Of a DNA stretch of 21,952 nt, positions 20,853 to 21,952 are shown in pieces. A model generated the notes under the pieces. The model saw only the letters and a list, made by a program, of their open reading frames with translations. It was not told the origin of the DNA and ran no database searches. The stretch is from NCBI GenBank assembly GCA_934277435.1, contig CAKQUE010000016.1, positions 1-21,952 on the forward strand, given 5' to 3'. A program made the position numbers and the translations under genes. Origin of the DNA: an uncultured Alphaproteobacteria bacterium (GTDB lineage: Bacteria; Pseudomonadota; Alphaproteobacteria; RF32; CAG-239). Position 1 is the stretch's first letter. The number at the start of each line of letters is the position of its first letter.

Positions 20853-21725
20853 TTAAAGTGGTTTTAAATGAGTTATTTTGTCATAAATATATAAAGCAGG
20901 ATCTTTTATTTTCTTCAAATATAACGTTGTAGCAATTTTTGTTGAATTAGAAGCAACCCAATTAGCAAAGTCAAACCATCTTTCTAAATTAGAACTTTTG
21001 GCTAATTGCCGTAATTCCTCTTGACGTTGTTTATATGAGCCATCTAAAAAAGCCGAATTTATCACGTTATAAGCATCCATAGTAAGATCATTAACAACAC
21101 GCTCAGCAGTTCCAACAGATCCTTGAACAAAACTTTTTGCACTATCTTTGGCTATTTCTGCTACTGTAAATTTTTGAAAATTAGGCAATGACGTCACAGT
21201 TTTTCCTTGTTTTACAATATCGTCCATAGATTGCAATGTTGTTTTTGGTTCTTTATTACCAAAAATTAGTGAATTTTCTTTCATTACTCGTAATGTAGAA
21301 TCATCTTCTGGCTGAACTTTTATAGTTTCATTTGCCGCCTGTGACTGCTCAACATTATTGCCAATAGCTTGCCCTGTCGCATTTTGCGGCTGTGAAAATA
21401 TCTGATTATTCTGCTGATTAGAAAAAATCGGCTTAGCGGTGTTGTTTTCCGGCTGCTGCGGCTGATTTTGCTGATTTTCCTGCGGCGGCTGTGCGTTACC
21501 ATATAACAGTTTGTAATTATCAGAATCTGTTTTAAAAATATAATTCTGAATTTCTTTTGCGTATGGATTAGGCGTATCCTGACTCGGCACGTCTATTTGC
21601 TTAAAATCCGAAAAAGTAGAAGCATTGCGCGGGTCAAAATAGTACCATTCACTTTGCCCTCGAGCTGGATTTTCGCGCTTTAACGGTGATAAACCATATA
21701 TGTAATTTCTTGTTGGTATTGACAT
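20853..21725 (-). CDS. Hypothetical Q/N-rich linker protein, 290 aa
   Basis: Not recognised. No signal peptide or clear membrane helix. The N-terminal domain (1-~78) has a distinctive aromatic start (IPTRNYIYGLSPLKRE, SEWYYFDPRNAST). Residues ~79-135 form a low-complexity Gln/Asn/Pro linker (PPQENQQNQPQQPENN). The C-terminal half (~150-290) is helical and contains AKSFVQGSVGTAERVVNDLT, which resembles helical segments of phage virion or membrane-targeting proteins, and a Trp-rich WFDFANWVASNSTKI. Start 21725 is supported by AAGGAG ~6 nt upstream. An effector or phage-derived structural protein are guesses only. Promoter at 21758-21784. Confidence 0.75.
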   Translation of the reverse strand: MSIPTRNYIYGLSPLKRENPARGQSEWYYFDPRNASTFSDFKQIDVPSQDTPNPYAKEIQNYIFKTDSDNYKLLYGNAQPPQENQQNQPQQPENNTAKPIFSNQQNNQIFSQPQNATGQAIGNNVEQSQAANETIKVQPEDDSTLRVMKENSLIFGNKEPKTTLQSMDDIVKQGKTVTSLPNFQKFTVAEIAKDSAKSFVQGSVGTAERVVNDLTMDAYNVINSAFLDGSYKQRQEELRQLAKSSNLERWFDFANWVASNSTKIATTLYLKKIKDPALYIYDKITHLKPL

Positions 21726-21757
21726 TTTTCTCTCCTTATAAATTATTTCTCTTATTT

Positions 21758-21784
21758 TTTATAATAAAATTCTTTTAAAGTCAA
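21758..21784 (-). promoter_or_regulatory. Promoter for the 290-aa gene
   Basis: Minus strand TTGACT (21779-21784), short 15-bp spacer, TATAAA (21758-21763). Confidence 0.5.
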
Positions 21785-21913
21785 GCATTTTATTATAAAT
21801 TTATCTTAATATAAAATATATTTCTTATTTTATATTCTCTGTTTGCAGTTTTGTTTTTCCGCTTGCCTTACAATGCTCTTAATTGTATGCTGAAACAAAT
21901 TTTGGAGGAGCCT

Positions 21914-21952
21914 ATGTGGTGGAACATTTTTAATCGTATGCCCAAGCCTTAC
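21914..21952 (+). CDS. Start of an unidentified plus-strand gene (13 codons)
   Basis: GGAGGAG (21904-21910) lies 3 nt before ATG, and the frame reads MWWNIFNRMPKPY to the window edge. Too short to identify. The strong Shine-Dalgarno is the main support, although its spacing is tight. Confidence 0.5.
   Translation, partial: MWWNIFNRMPKPY

Noticed and set aside
1..21952. CRISPR array, tRNA genes, insertion sequences, prophage integration sites
   Set aside because: Scanned by eye; no regularly spaced repeats, tRNA-like folds with CCA/TPsiC boxes, transposase or integrase were seen.

Overview
The window looks like a piece of an AT-rich chromosome from an alphaproteobacterium, probably a gut-associated, uncultured-type lineage. 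The lineage call is inference. It rests on the overall character of Ffh, ribosomal protein S1, PgeF and DeoB, and on two prepilin-like proteins that open with GRSMIEMLGVLAIIG, a segment I associate from memory with gut alphaproteobacteria. Promoters of sigma-70 type (TTGACA/TTGACT, 15-17 bp spacer, TATAAT-like) are easy to see, as are many Rho-independent terminators. No tRNA, rRNA, CRISPR array, transposase or integrase was found.

Layout: (1) 1-1002: 5' part of ffh (minus strand) with a strong promoter and a structured leader. (2) 1000-5322: a run of lineage-specific genes. Two encode soluble proteins of unknown function, two encode lipoproteins (one with a DUF3298/RsiV-like domain), and two plus-strand genes encode ~70-aa two-helix membrane proteins. 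(3) 5383-8390: a minus-strand operon, 90-aa protein > deoB (phosphopentomutase) > pgeF/yfiH (purine nucleoside phosphorylase, LACC1 family) > an Amidase_2 amidase, combining nucleoside salvage and peptidoglycan turnover. (4) 8522-9950: a 63-aa protein gene and prepilin-like gene 1, which has a hairpin-rich 3' end and a leader with attenuator-like pairing. (5) 10285-14217: a 1310-aa protein of unknown function with a hydrophobic centre. (6) 14284-17118: a short dxs behind a MerR-family-type promoter, then prepilin-like gene 2 with its own long leader and terminator. (7) 17171-18982: rpsA. (8) 19062-21952: a 23-aa micro-ORF, two small secreted Cys-containing proteins, a DUF805-like membrane protein, a Q/N-rich 290-aa protein, and the first codons of a plus-strand gene.

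The most interesting material is the pair of prepilin-like genes. Their products share an almost identical N-terminal helix and a similar six-cysteine layout, but little between. Each gene has a ~225-290 nt leader that can fold into a Rho-independent terminator just before the gene, with alternative pairings and a possible short leader ORF. The second item is dxs: the protein resembles short Firmicutes-type enzymes, and its promoter has a perfect dyad inside a 19-bp spacer, the arrangement used by MerR/NmlR/AdhR regulators. All RNA folds and promoters were read by eye.
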